Below are positions 63,470 through 64,000 of a stretch of DNA of 64,000 nt, in pieces. The DNA is from Sphingobacteriales bacterium. Lineage in GTDB: Bacteria; Bacteroidota; Bacteroidia; Chitinophagales; JADIYW01. Position 1 is the stretch's first letter. Each line of letters opens with the position of its first letter. The notes beneath the pieces are model-generated. The model was not told where the DNA came from. It was given only the letters and a program-made list of their open reading frames with translations, and made no database searches. A program made the translations under genes and the position numbers. The DNA lies in contig JADKIQ010000025.1 in the NCBI GenBank assembly GCA_016721245.1, positions 186,001 to 250,000 of the forward strand, given 5' to 3'.

Positions 63470-64000
63470 CTAATGTGTGCATCCGCCATGAAAAGCAATG
63501 ATAAAATGGTGTTTCAGCACTCCTTCTTTGGTTACAAAAAGCAGGTAATACAAACCGGTATTTAGTCCTCCAATCGGTATTTTCCCGGTGTATTTTCCCT
63601 TAATCTGATGATAATCCTGCTGATGATATAATTTCCCGTCCACACCCGCTATTAAAAATGTACCCTCTATTGCCCGTGCGGATTCCATTGAAAAAGTCAT
63701 AAAACTGCTGCTTTCATCTAATATATTATCTAAAATCTTAAGCTCTGCATCCATTTTCCCAATGGCGTTTTGATGAATACCTGTTGCTATTCTTTTTACG
63801 GAATCGATTGCAGAAATTTTAGTAGTTCCATCGATCATGTACTGTATTACTCTGTAATAATTCCATCCGGCAATAACTGCTGTATCATTATATTGGTAAG
63901 TGGCTGTATCAAACAGTTGTCCCGCAGGTTGTTTGGTGTGTATGGTGAAAAAAGTAATTCTGTCCTGACTGCGTTGTAATTCATAACGAACGATACTTTG
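63470..64000 (-). CDS. C-terminal part of a T9SS cargo protein, truncated by the window edge
   Basis: The frame is open to the window edge, so the gene starts beyond it. The visible 176 residues begin in a fibronectin-like segment of the type YELQRSQDRITFFTIH and IAGWNYYRVIQYMIDGTTKI, followed by a domain ending in GLNTGLYYLLFVTKEG that resembles a T9SS sorting domain with a short His-rich tail. An internal ATG at 63838 is not the start. Confidence 0.8.
   Translation of the reverse strand, partial: QSIVRYELQRSQDRITFFTIHTKQPAGQLFDTATYQYNDTAVIAGWNYYRVIQYMIDGTTKISAIDSVKRIATGIHQNAIGKMDAELKILDNILDESSSFMTFSMESARAIEGTFLIAGVDGKLYHQQDYHQIKGKYTGKIPIGGLNTGLYYLLFVTKEGVLKHHFIIAFHGGCTH

Noticed and set aside
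1..64000. CRISPR array or prophage
   Set aside because: No regularly spaced repeats, cas genes, phage structural genes or integrase were seen in the window.

Overview
The window is a contiguous stretch of chromosome from a member of the Bacteroidota. The signs are: type IX secretion (T9SS) sorting domains on two large secreted proteins (56602-59706 and the partial gene at 63470-64000), the Bacteroidota promoter pattern TTG-N19-TAnnTTTG upstream of the tRNA pair, weak or absent Shine-Dalgarno sequences, the recF/DUF721 versus TPR/ribH divergent neighbourhood, BtuB with a beta-propeller lipoprotein behind a cobalamin riboswitch, and many family types typical of the phylum. Base composition is AT-rich. 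Assignment below phylum (Chitinophagales/Saprospirales-like) would be a guess.

Layout. 1-5.7 kb: a minus-strand operon (DUF58 protein, hypothetical, YbfF-like esterase), thioredoxin, a small structured inverted-repeat element, DUF721-recF, and divergent TPR protein-ribH. 5.8-13.4 kb: SDR, PI-PLC-like lipoprotein, DUF1801 protein, a metallo-beta-lactamase-fold remnant, PBP1C, a zinc-ribbon/coiled-coil/TM protein with a small secreted partner. 13.4-20 kb (minus): START-like protein, folC, UbiE-like methyltransferase, TonB, eIF2B-like protein, thioredoxin-like protein, cytochrome P450. 20-28 kb: mtgA, sulfotransferase, holA, glmM, DUF6580 membrane protein, NUDIX hydrolase, orphan membrane-anchored protein. 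27.9-31.4 kb: cobalamin riboswitch, BtuB-like receptor, BtuG-like propeller lipoprotein and Cys-rich CWC protein, a probable vitamin B12 acquisition operon. 31.5-37.8 kb: dienelactone hydrolase, DUF1801, queuosine precursor transporter, peptide-type solute-binding lipoprotein, FMN reductase, an orphan helical protein, DUF4349 lipoprotein. 38-43.9 kb: a three-gene fatty-acid activation/oxidation cassette behind a perfect 22-bp palindrome, bracketed by a degenerate copy of the 3' end of the isoaspartyl peptidase gene and by the intact gene. 43.9-52 kb: sppA, folK, deoxynucleoside kinase, SpoU methyltransferase, acyltransferase, mutS. 52-56.6 kb: an accessory, visibly more AT-rich island with a DUF262/DUF1524 (GmrSD-type) protein and a large unrecognised protein, separated by an attC-like nested palindrome. 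56.6-64 kb: T9SS cargo protein, tRNA-Gly and tRNA-Leu, mlaE-mlaF-mlaD lipid transport operon, OmpA-family protein, and the truncated end of another T9SS cargo gene.

Four genes are split by single-base frame changes: the DUF58 protein, the eIF2B-like protein, the solute-binding protein and the large island protein. Three need removal of one base and one needs an added A in a poly-A run. The DUF58 and solute-binding breaks lie in the identical decamer GGGAAAACTG. The rest of each gene looks well preserved, so consensus errors are at least as likely as true pseudogenes.

The most interesting parts are the 52-56.6 kb island (candidate defence pair in a cassette-like setting), the B12 operon whose riboswitch carries a dispersed-repeat hairpin, the duplicated iaaA end bracketing the fatty-acid cassette, and the 123-bp three-hairpin element next to the DUF721 gene.
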